A DNA stretch of 64,000 nt from Lycium barbarum (lineage: Eukaryota > Streptophyta > Magnoliopsida > Solanales > Solanaceae). The first letter of the stretch is position 1, and the number at the start of each line of letters is the position of its first letter. The translations under genes and the position numbers were made by a program. The stretch spans positions 52,722,457-52,786,456 of the forward strand of contig NC_083343.1 of the NCBI RefSeq assembly GCF_019175385.1. The letters are read 5' to 3'. This document shows, in pieces, positions 34,187 through 45,819 of the stretch. Under the pieces are notes generated by a model. That model was not told where the DNA came from, ran no database searches, and saw only the letters and a program-made list of their open reading frames with translations.

Positions 34187-37095
34187 TGTCACGACCCAAC
34201 CCCGTAGGCCGTGACTAGTGCCCGATCTGGGCACCCAAACCCATCTATCAAATGCATTCAAGTATATAGCAGAAGCCGTCAAGGCTATATTCTAAATTTA
34301 GATAATTTCCAGAAAAATTTCGGCAGAATTTCCTTTGTTTTACAGACTATCCAAAATAACCCTGCGCACAGAAAATACCAACAAAGGCCACACCGGCCAA
34401 CAAAGCAAAATGTAAACATATGCGGACTGGCCGCCGCGGCGAATGGGATCGCCCAAACACATCATATACACACATCCGTACAGAAAGACCCAACCCACAA
34501 ACATGTCCACAGACCTCTAAACAGACCAACAGAATCAAATGACGGGACAGGGCCCCGCCGTACCCAAATAGTCAGATATACAGAAATATATACATAACAA
34601 AAGGTGTATGTACCAAAAGTGGACTCCGGATCAAAAGGGAGTACTCCGAAATAGCAGAAAGTGGAGCCTACAGTGATGGATCACCTGTGTCTGTACCTGC
34701 GGGCATGAAACGCAGCCCCCGAAGAAAGGGGGTCAGTACGAAAGATGTACTGAGTATGTAAAGCATAGAGTACAGAAATATGAGCCACAACTGAAAACAA
34801 ACAGGATACAAAGGGGAAATACTGAACAGTATATCAAAATCTGTATCAAAACCATATATACGTAATGCAAACAAAATCATGCAAAGCTGAGGAACGTGGT
34901 CACCACTCCGACGCTGGTGCCACACACAGCATAACACCGGAAGGTTCAAATCTCCATACATCCCCGAGTACACATATCAGCATAGCATATCACCAGCCAT
35001 ATCACAGCATAACTCCAAATGGAGCCCGGCCCTATGGCGAGGTCTCGGGAACCGTAACACAACATACGGCCGAATTTATCATAGCGCGCACGAATCATAA
35101 CCGGCCCGGGAACCGGTGAACGAAGTCATAATAAGGGCACGAGCGGAGTCGTGAGCAAACAATGCAACTTATAAGTTAAAACACTTTTTGAAACTTGATA
35201 ATATCATAGGCTAACTCATTAATCAAATAATTCGAAGAACTAGTCAATACGGGGTTCGTTTCACAAAAGTATTTCCAACATAGTATTTATGGTTCAAAAT
35301 ATAGTTTAGAATATTGTGGCAGTCAAAACATTATTTTATGATAGCCAAATTCATAACCAAAAGTGTTTTGCCGACATTATACAAGAATGGGCATAATAGA
35401 GCCAACAAAGAAGTCTCGATGCTAGCGGGCCCACCGCGGGTCAAGTCGAGGTGGCGGACATGAATCACAGACATTTGGGGTCTATGGAATCATACATGGA
35501 AGTCTCGAGGCAACTTGATTACATTTACAAAAGTTTCGGACATTAGATCACTTTTCAATATAATATGAGTTTTGTAATTCAATTCAATTGAATGAAAAAT
35601 ACTAAATTTCCAATTCGAATTTCTAGGAACAGAATTGCCCTCGGGGCTCCAATATCGACCTAGTATACCTAAGACATGCCAAAAGAAGGAATGGGTAGCC
35701 TTACATACCTTATATGCGTCTTACGCTCGCCCAAAACTCAAGTCCCGTTTCGCTCAGAATCTGCAAATGGCCAAAGTTACCAATTAGGGATTTCAAGGCT
35801 TAAGAATTCACTTAACCTCATTTTTGTCTACCGAAATTTTGGCTGCATTTCCCCTATATATATAACACCCCGAGACTTAGCTCGACTGCATATACAACAA
35901 CAACAACAACCCACAATATCACAAACATCACAAGTCATAACAAAATCACTCTAACGTCAATATTCTTTCTTTCTACCTAATTCAACAACTTTCATCCAAA
36001 CTTCACAACATCAAACCAATATCAACATTATCTTATTTATTTACTCATTGAAGATTATTCAAACACAATCCAATAATGTCCCAAGCGATTTATATGGATT
36101 TAAGCAATCCGCCGCTTTCCATATTCTACCCGAAACGTCAACAACTACGACGAGCATACTAACTCGCATTGTTTCATTCCAAATTCATTAACAACAACAT
36201 GAATTCTTATTCTAGAACCTTACTCCCATACTTACACAAAAATCATATAAAATTCACATAATTTCTCATAATTACATATAAGGAATTTCAATGCCAATTC
36301 AATTCATTAAACCTTCATTTGCATCACAAGAGGTCACCATCATACAACTAATCAATCCAAACAAACTTGAATCCACTTCTCCTCCTCCCTATATGGTACA
36401 CGGCCAAACACCTTCCACCCACACACACGGCCGTGCACAACACAACACAATCCCATATTCTTCATCCAATTCTAATCACTATAACATATATATCCATTTC
36501 ATAACATAAAAACATAGAAATCTTACCTTTTTCTTGAAATTTCGACTTGCCACAAACGTGGTTCTTTCGCTTAACTAATTGTATCACGTCGGAGAGCGTC
36601 TTGCATAATCTATGAATACAAGAAGGATAAGATGTTTAGATTAGAATCAAAGCTTGGAATTTTTTTTTCTTTTCCTATAGGGTTCGGCCGAGAGGGGCTT
36701 TTTGAGCTCTTCAATTTTTTTTGTTTTGATTTGTTCTTCTTGAACATTCTAAGGATTAGCATGAATATATAGTATGCTTCCTTGATTTAATGATCATATG
36801 CAAAGCACATGATCTATTTGTTGGGTTTGGGCCATGGTTTGGCCGGCCACCCCTTGGCTTTGAGTTTCAATTTTTGCATTAATATTTTGAGCCCAATTAG
36901 TTGAAATCTCATTTTGTAATTTCCGAAACTAATTTCCGAAATTCCAAATTTTCCCTTGGCCTTCCTCCACATTTCCACACCAATATTTTTCATAAACAAC
37001 ATAGGCATATTAACAAAAATCAAAATATTGCCTTACAACATACAAGTCACAATTATTTCTAAATTTCCAATTATGCGAAAACACGGGACATAACA
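34187..37095 (-). mobile_element. Array T, middle LTR (shared)
   Basis: A 2909-bp LTR from TGTCACGACCC to GGGACATAACA. It is at once the 3' LTR of the complete right unit and the 5' LTR of the deleted left unit, as shown by a PPT on one side and a PBS on the other. The three-hairpin block is at 34697-34753, the donor-like site at 35703-35708 and the TATA/core promoter at 35830-35864. Confidence 0.93.
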
Positions 37096-37132
37096 TTCTC
37101 CCCCCCTTTAGAACATTCGTCCCCGAATGTTA
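37096..37132 (-). promoter_or_regulatory. T polypurine tract and hairpin
   Basis: The minus-strand TAAAGGGGGGGAGAA abuts the LTR start TGTTATGTCC. Upstream is the inverted repeat GAACATTCG/CGAATGTTA (37111-37132), with a terminal mismatch. Confidence 0.88.
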
Positions 37133-37223
37133 AATTACTCTTATAAGGTCTTATGAGCATTACGGGGGAGTCCCTATCTTGTAAGTAGTACACATAATTC
37201 ATCCATCGATTAATACAACAAGT

Positions 37224-38429
37224 TTAAAAAAAGTTTAGATTACCTGTGGGCGTAGGAAACAAGTGGGGATATTTCCTCCTCATCTCCTCCTCCGACTCCC
37301 AGGTCATCTCTTCCCGGTTGTTTTTGCGCCATAGGACTTTAACACAAGGCACTTCCTTAGTGCGTAGTTTCCTAACCTGCCGATCCAGAATAGTTATAGG
37401 CTGCTCTTCATAAGACAAATGCTCCGTTACCTGAATATCATTTACTGGGAATATTCTGGAAGGATCACCAATACATTTTCGCAGCATGGACACATGAAAT
37501 ATCGGGTGCACTGCCTCCAAATCGGGTGGTAAGTCTAGCTCATAGGAGACCTCGCCTATCTTCCGAATGATTTGATACGGCTCGATATACCGCGGGCTTA
37601 ACTTACCCTTCTTACCGAATCTCATAACACCCTTCATAGGCGATACCTTCAGAAATACCCAGTCGCCAATCTGGAACTCTAATGGTCGACGTCGTCTATC
37701 TGCATATGCTTTCTGTCGGCTCTGTGCAGCCAATAATCGCTCCTGAATAAGTTTTACTTTATCCACTGCTTCCTGGATCACATCTGGCCTAATTAATTTG
37801 GTTTCGCCCACATCGAACCACCCAATAGGAGATCTGCATTTCCTGCCATAAAGAGCTTTGTACGGTGCCATCTGAATGCTGGAGTGATAACTGTTATTAT
37901 AGGCAAATTCAATAAGCGGCAAATGATCATCCCAGCTACCTCTGAAATCAATAACGCAGGCCCGCAACATATCTTCTAGCGTCTGAATAGTGCGCTCGGC
38001 CTGCCCGTCGGACTGAGGATGAAAAGCTGTAATGAGGCTCACCTGAGTCCCTAATCCCTCCTGAAATGACCTCCAGAAATTTGCCGTAAACTGGGCACCT
38101 CGATCAGTAATAATAGATACAGGGACTCCGTGAAGTCTGACTATTTCTCTTATATAAGATCTAGCATAATCCTCAGCCGAATAAGTAGTCCGGACGGGGA
38201 GGAAGTGGGCTGATTTCGTCAATCTGTCAACAATAACCCAAATAGAATCGTACCTGCGTGGCGTGCGTGGTAACCCAACAACGAAATCCATATTGATCAT
38301 CTCCCATTTCCAGGCTGGAATTTCCATCTCCTGTAATAATCCACCGGGCTTCTGATGTTCAATTTTAACTTGCTGACAATTTGGGCACCAACGAACTCTG
38401 CAATATCTTTCTTCATACCGTCCCACCAA
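37224..38429 (-). pseudogene. pol (IN): T integrase core and chromodomain-like tail
   Basis: The 401-codon ORF encodes the integrase from the CC half of its zinc finger (CPNC, residues 15-18) to the end of pol. The catalytic DD35E triad is complete: D48 (NMDFVVGLP), D109 (ITDRGAQF) and E145 (GQAERTIQTLEDM). After the C-terminal DNA-binding region (FLKVSPMKGVMRFGKKGKL) comes a chromodomain-like tail, about 338-401 (VKVLWRKNNREEMTWESE), typical of chromoviruses, where it targets insertion to marked chromatin. The first nine residues are out-of-frame read-in. A 4-nt deletion near 38390 separates it from the upstream pol frame. It ends 128 bp from the LTR. Confidence 0.93.
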
Positions 38430-38749
38430 TACAAACTTCTGAGATCATGATACATTTTAGTGGAACCAGGATGAACAGAATACCGTGCATTATGCGCCTC
38501 GCCTATGATTTGTCGCCGTAAGCCTGCAACATCCGGTACACAAAATCTGCCTTCATATAATAATACCCCTTCAGGCGAAATTTCAAACGGAGTCTTTTCT
38601 TTATTAAGAGCCACATCTCTGTACTGAACCAGAATAGGATCCTCAAACTGTCGTTGCTTTACTTCTTCTATAATAGATGATTCAGCAACTGCACGAACAG
38701 AAATCACAGAATCTCTAGAATCTGCCAAACGAACTCCAAGGCTGGCCAA
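38297..38749 (-). pseudogene. pol: T pol fragment: RNase H-integrase linker and HH zinc half
   Basis: An open segment continuing the pol frame after the nonsense codon at 38750-38752. It has the usual spacer (FEISPEGVLLYEGRFCVPD) and the His half of the integrase zinc finger (EAHNARYSVHPG, YHDLRSLYWWDGMKKDI). After EFV (near 38390) the frame is lost by a small deletion, and the last about 30 codons are not pol. The apparent start is not a real initiation site: in an intact element this is inside the polyprotein. Confidence 0.9.
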
Positions 38750-40915
38750 CTAATGAATTTCACGAACCAAATCTTTCTTACCAGGTGGTACATCAGCCAA
38801 GCTGCCCATAGACTTGCGGCTAAGTGCATCCGCTACCACATTGGCTTTCCCAGGATGGTGCAGAATATCAACGTCATAATATTTCAATAATTCAAGCCAT
38901 CTTCTCTGCCGGAAATTCAGTTCCTTCTGCTTAAAAATATACTGGAGACTCCTATGGTCCGTATAAATATCAACATGGACCCCATATAAATAGTGCCGCC
39001 AAATCTTCAAAGCGTGAATCACCGCGGCCAACTCAAGATCATGAGTGGGATAATTCTTCTCATGCGGTCTGAGCTGCCGGGAGGCATAGGCTATAACTCG
39101 ACCGTGCTGCATCAACACACAGCCTATCCCAATACCAGAGGCATCACAATAGACAACATACCCGTCTGATCCTTCTGGAAGGGCTAGAACTGGAGCTGTA
39201 ATTAATTTTTCTTTCAACATCTGAAAGCTGCCCTCGCAGGCATCAGTCCACTGAAATTTTGCTGCTTTCTGAGTAAGCTTCGTTAGTGGTGCCGCAATAG
39301 AAGAAATAATTTCCACGAACTTCCGATAATATCCGGCTAACCCCAGAAAACTGCGAACCTCTGTCGGTTTAGTAGGCCTGGGCCAATTCTGCACAGCTTC
39401 AATCTTCTGCGTATCGACCCGAATACCATCTGCTCCAACAATATGCCCCAAGAATGCCACAGAAGTTAACCAGAATTCACATTTGGAAAATTTAGCATAT
39501 AATTTTTGTTGCCGAAGAATGCCAAGTACTGTTCTCAAATGATCTGAATGCTCCTTTGCTGATCGTGAATAAATCAAAATATCATCAATAAACACAATCA
39601 CGAACATATCCAGGAAAGGCCGAAATACCCGATTCATCAGATCTATGAATTCCGCTGGAGCATTAGTCAGCCCGAAAGACATCACTCTGAATTCATAATG
39701 CCTGTACCGGGTCCTGAAAGCAGTCTTCGGAATATCTGATTCTCGCACTCGCACCTGATGATAACCCGAGCGCAAATCTATCTTTGAAAAATATTTGGAA
39801 CCCCGCAACTGATCAAACAAATCATCAATCCGGGGGAGGGGATATTTATTCTTTATAGTCACCTTATTTAATTGCCGATAATCAATACACATTCGCAGTG
39901 ACCCATCTTTCTTTCTTACGAATAATGTCGGCGCTCCCCAGGGTGATGTGCTGGGTCTGATAAAGCCTTTATCCAACAGATCCTTCAGCTGCTCTTTCAA
40001 TTCCTTCAATTCAGCCGGTGCCATTCTGTACGGAGGAATAGATATAGGCTGCGTATCTGGCAACAAGTCTATAGTGAAATCTATCTCCCGTTTAGGCGGA
40101 AGACCCGGAAGATCATCTGGAAACACATCTGGGAATTCATTAACAACCGGAACAGACTGAAGAGTAGGTGTCTCGGCTGTAGTATCGTGCACCCGAACCA
40201 AATGATAAATATAACCTTTCTGAATCATCTTCTTAGCCTTAAGGTACGAAATAAACTTACCCCTCGGCGATGCTGTAGACCCGAACCACTCTATAACTGG
40301 TTCCCCTGGAAACTGAAAACGGACTACCTTTTTCTGGCAGTCAACATTAGCATAACAAGAAGCCAACCAGTCCATACCCATAATGACATCAAATTCCAGC
40401 ATATCTAATTCTATCAAATCAGCTTTAGTGCAGCGATCACATATAGTCACAGAACAATCCCTGTATACCTGCCTCGCTATAATACAATCCCCGACCGGGG
40501 TAGCTACCTCAAATGGATCTATAGGCTCAGACACTATCCCAATTTTACTAGCAACGAGCGGGGAAATATATGATAAAGTAGAACCAGGATCAATCAGTGC
40601 ATATACAGATCTGGAGAAAACTAGTAATGTACCTGTGACGACATTCGGCGAAGCCTCCTGATCCTGGCGGCTAGCCAATGCGTATATGCGGTTCGAGGGA
40701 CCGCTAGAACCCGAAGCACTGCCACGGCCTCGACCGCGTCCCGCCGACATACCTCGCCCCGCAGGGCGCGCAACTGATGGAGCAGATGATGAACCAGCGG
40801 CTGATCCCATCTGCTGAGCTACACTACCGGAATCGCTCGCCAACGGACAATCTCGAATAATATGGCCCTGACCGCCGCATGAAAAACAGGCTCCGGTAAC
40901 TCGATAGCACACCCG
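38750..40915 (-). pseudogene. pol (PR-RT-RH): T protease, reverse transcriptase and RNase H
   Basis: The longest pol segment (730 codons from 40942; the gag-pol frame is entered near 40915). Numbered from the ORF start: second zinc knuckle [14 protein letters not shown] (19-32), protease with [13 protein letters not shown] (D118), a conserved linker with [19 protein letters not shown] about 290-500 ([10 protein letters not shown] with D389; FIDDIL with D453-D454), the hinge [11 protein letters not shown], and RNase H about 590-710 (YCDASG D600; THDLELA E637; YTDHRSL D662). All catalytic residues are present. It ends at a TAG that is CAG in relatives (C-to-T). With a frameshift upstream and another after it, the polyprotein cannot be made from this copy. 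Confidence 0.95.
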
Positions 40916-42054
40916 GGATGTGATTTCCCGCAATGAGAACAACGGGGCCTGGGTGGTCTGGGCTGGCTGGGACCTTTGGCTACCTGTGAACCTAACGCTT
41001 TGGAACTCTGACCGGGCCCAGACGGTCCTGCACTGTCAAATCTCCTACCGGCTGGCTGTGTACCCCGACCTGACAGAGGAGGATGTCTGCCTAACTGCTG
41101 CTGAGGCTGTCCGCCTCGAGAATCTCCAGAATAACCTGCGGATCTGGCCCTCTTGGGCGGCCTCTTGTCCCGATCTCTGCTGGAATAATCAGCTCTATGT
41201 TGGTCTTCCATGCCCAGGGCATAAGCCTGTAGTCGGGCAATATCCATGTCTGTCTGCAATGCCACCGCCATACAGCCATCAATCAAATAGCGGTCTAACC
41301 CCATCACGTATCTGTGCATCCGATCGGCCATATCTGCTACTATGGTAGGTGCATACCGGGCCAAAGAATCAAACTCCATATTATACTCACGGACGCTCCG
41401 ACCCCTCTGCTGCAAATGCAAAAATCGGTCAACCCGCGCCCGCCGTAACTCTGGGGGCAAAAAGTGGTGAGTGAAAGCAGTCACGAACTCGTCCCAAGTA
41501 GCTGGGGTAGCACCCTCACCCCTGGATAGCTCCCAGGACTCATACCAGTGAGCAGCAACATCCCGTAGTCTATGCGAAGCCAACTCAACATACTCAGTCT
41601 CTGAAGCTCTGACCAAATCTAGTGAGCGCCGCATCCCCCGAATAAAGTCATGGGGGTCCTCGTCGGGCTTAGACCTGAAAAACTCTGGAGGGCCACATAA
41701 TAGGAACTCTCGAACCCTCAGGCTGTCACGCCTGTCGTCATCGTCATCATCTCTCGGCCTGCGTCTGCGAGCCTGCCCCGCTACTAGTGTGGTCAATAAC
41801 TGCACAGCCTCTCTCAGTGTCCTGTCCTCCACCCCTGGCTGAGGAGCTGGAGGCTCGGGTGCGGGTACTCGGGCCCCTGGAGCTGCTGATGGAGCTGCTC
41901 CAGGCTCCACCGGTGGTGGTGTAGCGGATCCCTCTGAATGGGGCACAACCTCGGGCAAATCATAAACACGAGCCCGGGTAACTCGCTGTGCCTGACTGGT
42001 CCCTGCTATCCCTGCCTTGCCCTTCTGGGCCGCCGTTGCCTTCTTCGGAGGCAT
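40819..42054 (-). pseudogene. gag: T gag, frameshifted in the zinc-knuckle region
   Basis: Starts MPPKK at 42054 (four upstream codons are also open; CAG acceptor-like site at 42057-42059). It has an Ala/Pro-rich N-terminus, a Gag core (DEFVTAFTHHFLPPELRRAR, EYNMEFDSLARYAP) and a basic/Gln-rich linker. The first knuckle begins [10 protein letters not shown], then loses frame near 40913-40916. Compared with D gag (HPGECFRVTGAC), one base is missing. The second knuckle and the rest continue in the next frame as the pol segment. The last about 29 codons to 40819 are not Gag. In this group gag and pol are normally one ORF, so I read this as a mutation. Confidence 0.92.
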
Positions 42055-42161
42055 CACTGCAAACATAATAACGAATCAGATCAGAATCATCCTAATAGCA
42101 CAGCTCTGTCGCACGATCTAAGATTCCAAAGAAAGGTAACACCCTAAATGCCCTGTAGCCT

Positions 42162-42201
42162 CCTGTTTATAGATGTGGTGCACAACACACCGATAAACAA
42201 G
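42162..42201 (-). promoter_or_regulatory. PBS-proximal kissing-loop-like hairpin, right T unit
   Basis: RNA sense: CTTGTTTAT/ATAAACAGG outer stem, TGTG/CACA inner stem, loop TTGTGCAC with GTGCAC palindrome. It is identical to the copy in element G. Confidence 0.77.
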
Positions 42202-42244
42202 ACTCTACGAGACACGGCCTGTAGACATTCCGAGGACAAACCTG

Positions 42245-42256
42245 GCTCTGATACCA
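42245..42256 (-). promoter_or_regulatory. Primer-binding site, right T unit
   Basis: TGGTATCAGAGC on the minus strand, 4 nt from the LTR end (42261). Confidence 0.93.
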
Positions 42257-42260
42257 CTTT

Positions 42261-45144
42261 TGTCACGACCCAACCCCGTAGGCCGTGACTAGTGCCCGAT
42301 CTGGGCACCCAAACCCATCTATCAAATGCATTCAAGTATATAGCAGAAGCCATCAAGGCTATATTCTAAATTTAGATAATTTCCAGAAAAATTTCGGCAG
42401 AGTTTCCTTTGTTTTACACACTATCCAAAATAACCCTTCGCACAGAAAATACCAACATGTAAACATATGCGGACCGGCCACCGCGGCGAATGGGATCGAC
42501 CAAACACATCATATACACACATCCGTACAGAAAGACCCAACCCACAAACATGTCCACAGACCTCAAAACAGACCGACAGAATCATATGACGGGACAGGGC
42601 CCCGCCGTACCCAAATAGTCAGATATACAGAAATATATACATAACAAAAGGTGTATGTACCAAAAGTGGACTCCGGATCAAAAGGGAGTACTCCGAAATA
42701 GCAGAAAGTGGAGCCTACAGTGATGGATCACCTGTGTCTGTACCTGCGGGCATGAAACGCAGCCCCCGAAGAAAGGGGGTCAGTACGAAAGATGTACTGA
42801 GTATGTAAAGCATAGAGTACAGAAATATGAGCCACAACTGAAAACAAACAGGATACAAAGGGGAAATACTGAACAATATATCAAAATCTGTATCAAAACC
42901 ATATATACGTAATGCAAACAAAATCATGCAAAGCTCAGGAACGTGGTCACCACTCCGACGCTGGTGCCACACACAGCATAACACCGGAAGGTTCAAATCT
43001 CCGTACATCCCCGAGCACACATATCAGCATAGCATATCACCAGCCATATCACAGCATAACTCCAAACGGAACCCGGCCCTATGGCGAGGTCTCGGGAACC
43101 GTAACACAGCATACAGCCGAATTTATCATAGCGCGCACCAATCATAACCGGCCCGGGAACTGGTGAACGAAGTCATAATAAGGGCACGAGCGGAGTCGTG
43201 AGCAAACAATTCAACTTATAAGTCAAAACACTTTTTGAAACTTGATAATATCATAGGCTAACTCATTAATCAAATAATTCGAATAACTAGTCAATACGGG
43301 GTTCGTTTCACAAAAGTATTTCCAACATAGTATTTATGGTTCAAAATATAGTTTATAATATCGTGGCAGTCAAAACATTATTTTATGATAGCCAAATTCA
43401 TAACCCAAAGTGTTTTGCCGACATTATACAAGAATGGGCATAATAGAGCAAATAAAGAAGTCTCGATGCTAGCGGGCCCACCGTGGGTCAAGTCGAGGTG
43501 GCGGACATGAATCACAGACATTTGGGGTCTATGGAATCATACATGGAAGTCTCGAGGCAACATCATTACATTTACAAAAGTTTCGGACATTAGATCACTT
43601 TTCAATATAATATGAGTTTTGTAATTCAATTCAATTGAATGAAAAATACTAAATTTCCAATTCGGATTTCTAGGAACAGAATTGCCCTCGGGGCTCCAAT
43701 ATCGACCTAGTATACCTAAGACATGCCAAAAGAAGGAATGGGTAGCCTTACATACCTTATATGCGTCTTACGCTCGCCCAAAACTCAAGTCCCGTTTCGC
43801 TCAGAATCTGCAAATGGCCAAAGTTACCAATTAGGGATTTCAAGGCTTAAGAATTCACTTAACCTCATTTTTGTCTACCGAAATTTTGGCAGCATTTCCC
43901 CTATATATATAACACCCCGAGACTTAGCTCGGCTCCATATACAACAACAACAACAACCCACAATATCACAAACATCACAAGTCATAACAAAATCACTCTA
44001 ACGTCAATATTCTTTCTTTCTACCTAATTCAACAACTTTCATCCAAACTTCACAACATCAAACCAATATCAACATTATCATATTTATTTACTCATTGAAG
44101 ATTATTCAAACACAATCCAATAATGTCCCAAGCGATTTATATGGATTTAAGCAATCCGCCGCTTTCCATATTCTACCCGAAACGTCAACAACTACGACGA
44201 GCATACTAACTCGCATTGTTTCATTCCAAATTCATTAACAACAACATGAATTTTTATTCTAGAACCTTACTCCCATACATACACAAAAATCATATAAAAT
44301 TCACATAATTTCTCATAATTACATACAAGGAATTTCAATGCCAATTCAATTCATTAAACCTTCATTTGCATCACAAGAGGTCACCATAATACAACTAATC
44401 AATCCAAACAAACTTGAATCCACTTCTCCTCCTCCCTATATGGTACACGGCCAAACACCTTCCACCCACACACACACGACCATGCACAACACAACACAAT
44501 CCCATATTCTTCATCCAATTCTAATCACTATAACATATATATCCATTTCATAACATAAAAACATAGAAATCTTACCTTTTTCTTGAAATTCCGACTTGCC
44601 GCAAACGTGGTTCTTTCGCTTAACTAATTGTATCACGTCGGAGAGTGTCTTGCATACTCTATGAATACAAGAAGGATAAGATTTTTAGATTAGAATCAAA
44701 GCTTGGAATTTTTTTTTCTTTTCCTATAGGGTTCGGCCGAGAGGGGCTTTTTGAGCTCTTCAATGTTTTTTTGTTTTGATTTGTTCTTCTTGAACATTCT
44801 AAGGATTAGCATGAATATATAGTATGCTTCCTTGATTTAATGATCACATACAAAGCACATGATCTATTTGTTGGGTTTGGGCCATGGTTTGGCCGGCCAC
44901 CCCTTGGCTTTGGGCTTCAATTTTTGCATTAATTTGTTGAGCCCAATTAGTTGAAATCTCGTTTTGTAATTTCCGAAACTAATTTCCGAAATTCCAAATT
45001 TGCCCTTGGCCTTCCTCCACATTTCCACACCAATATTTTTCATAAACAACATAGGCATATTAACAAAAATCAAAATATTGCCTTACAACATACAAGTCAC
45101 AATTATTTCTAAATTTCCAATTATGCGAAACACAGGACATAACA
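42261..45144 (-). mobile_element. Array T, right (5') LTR
   Basis: 2884 bp, close to the middle LTR apart from small indels (for example a deletion near 42457). It holds the TATA/core promoter (43877-43911: TATATATATAGGGGAAATGC on the minus strand), the putative splice donor (43750-43755), the three-hairpin block (42744-42800) and the GGCGGGG/CCCGTC hairpin (about 42588-42610). The right end CATAACA abuts the CATAT duplication. Confidence 0.93.
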
Positions 45145-45819
45145 CATATGATGTCGGCACGCATGATCTATGTTTGGAAAGTAAGTATTTTGGTACTCGG
45201 GAGGATTTACTCATTTTCTGTACTTCTTCTGACATATGACATCGGTATGCATGATTTACGTTCGGAAAATAACCACCTTGGTATTCTGGCTAATGTACTT
45301 ATTTTTTGTACCGTTGTTCCGGTTATGTTTCTATTTTCTGTATTTCATGCCTTACATACTCATTATATATTCCGTACTGACCCCTTTTCATCGGGAGCTG
45401 CGTTTCATGCCGCGCAGGTACACCCAGATGAGTAGAAGCCACTACAGAAGACGTTCCGGCGGAGTTGGCGAGCTCCACTTCCTTTCGGAGTGTTGCCGAG
45501 TCTGAGCACATATGTTATGATTTCTGATTAATGTTTGAGACTTTGCTGACAGAGTCGTGGGTATAGTATGCCAGTTTTGTAAGCGGCTCCATCAGCCGAT
45601 ATGTCATTCTATTTTATGTGAGAAAATTCCATATAATTACAGATTTTTGTTTGATTTGAGAACAACGAAACGGAATATTTCTGAAAGTTGTACTATGTAT
45701 TTCATCTTTATTTGATTTAAAAATCCAAAAAGATTATGTGTGCATTAAGGGTCAGAGGGTTCGCTCGGCCCTAAGTAAGGGTCGGGTGCCCATCACACCC
45801 TAGGGAGATTAGGGTGTGA

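Larger units (their letters stand above)
32016..45149 (-). mobile_element. Array T: three-LTR tandem gypsy element
   Basis: A single 13.1-kb insertion (32021-45144) is bounded by 5-bp CATAT duplications (32016-32020 and 45145-45149). Order on the plus strand: LTR fragment, gag fragment, PBS, complete LTR, PPT, pol, gag, PBS, complete LTR. One complete unit (34187-45144) is 10,958 bp. The left unit has lost most of its LTR and pol by an internal deletion. Confidence 0.92.
29588..45819 (+). mobile_element. Element H 3' LTR, split by array T
   Basis: Two pieces, 29588-32020 and 45150-45819 (about 3.1 kb), are joined across the CATAT duplication of array T. It starts TGTTATATCCCG and ends GGGTGTGA; the last CA is missing at the junction with element E. 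The start and end match the reverse complement of the A LTR, with clear divergence. It contains a degenerate core promoter (30871-30906), a donor-like AGGTATGTAAGG near 31035, an eight-unit tandem array (31602-31908) and the three-hairpin block (45358-45418). It seems to have inserted into E protease. Confidence 0.82.

Noticed and set aside
40905..40942. Programmed ribosomal frameshift between T gag and pol
   Set aside because: The shift falls inside the zinc-knuckle region and destroys it. D gag is continuous there, so a one-base deletion is the better explanation.
42245..42256. tRNA gene remnants (GCTCTGATACCA)
   Set aside because: Only the 12-nt complement of the initiator-Met tRNA 3' end is present, always next to an LTR end: these are primer-binding sites.
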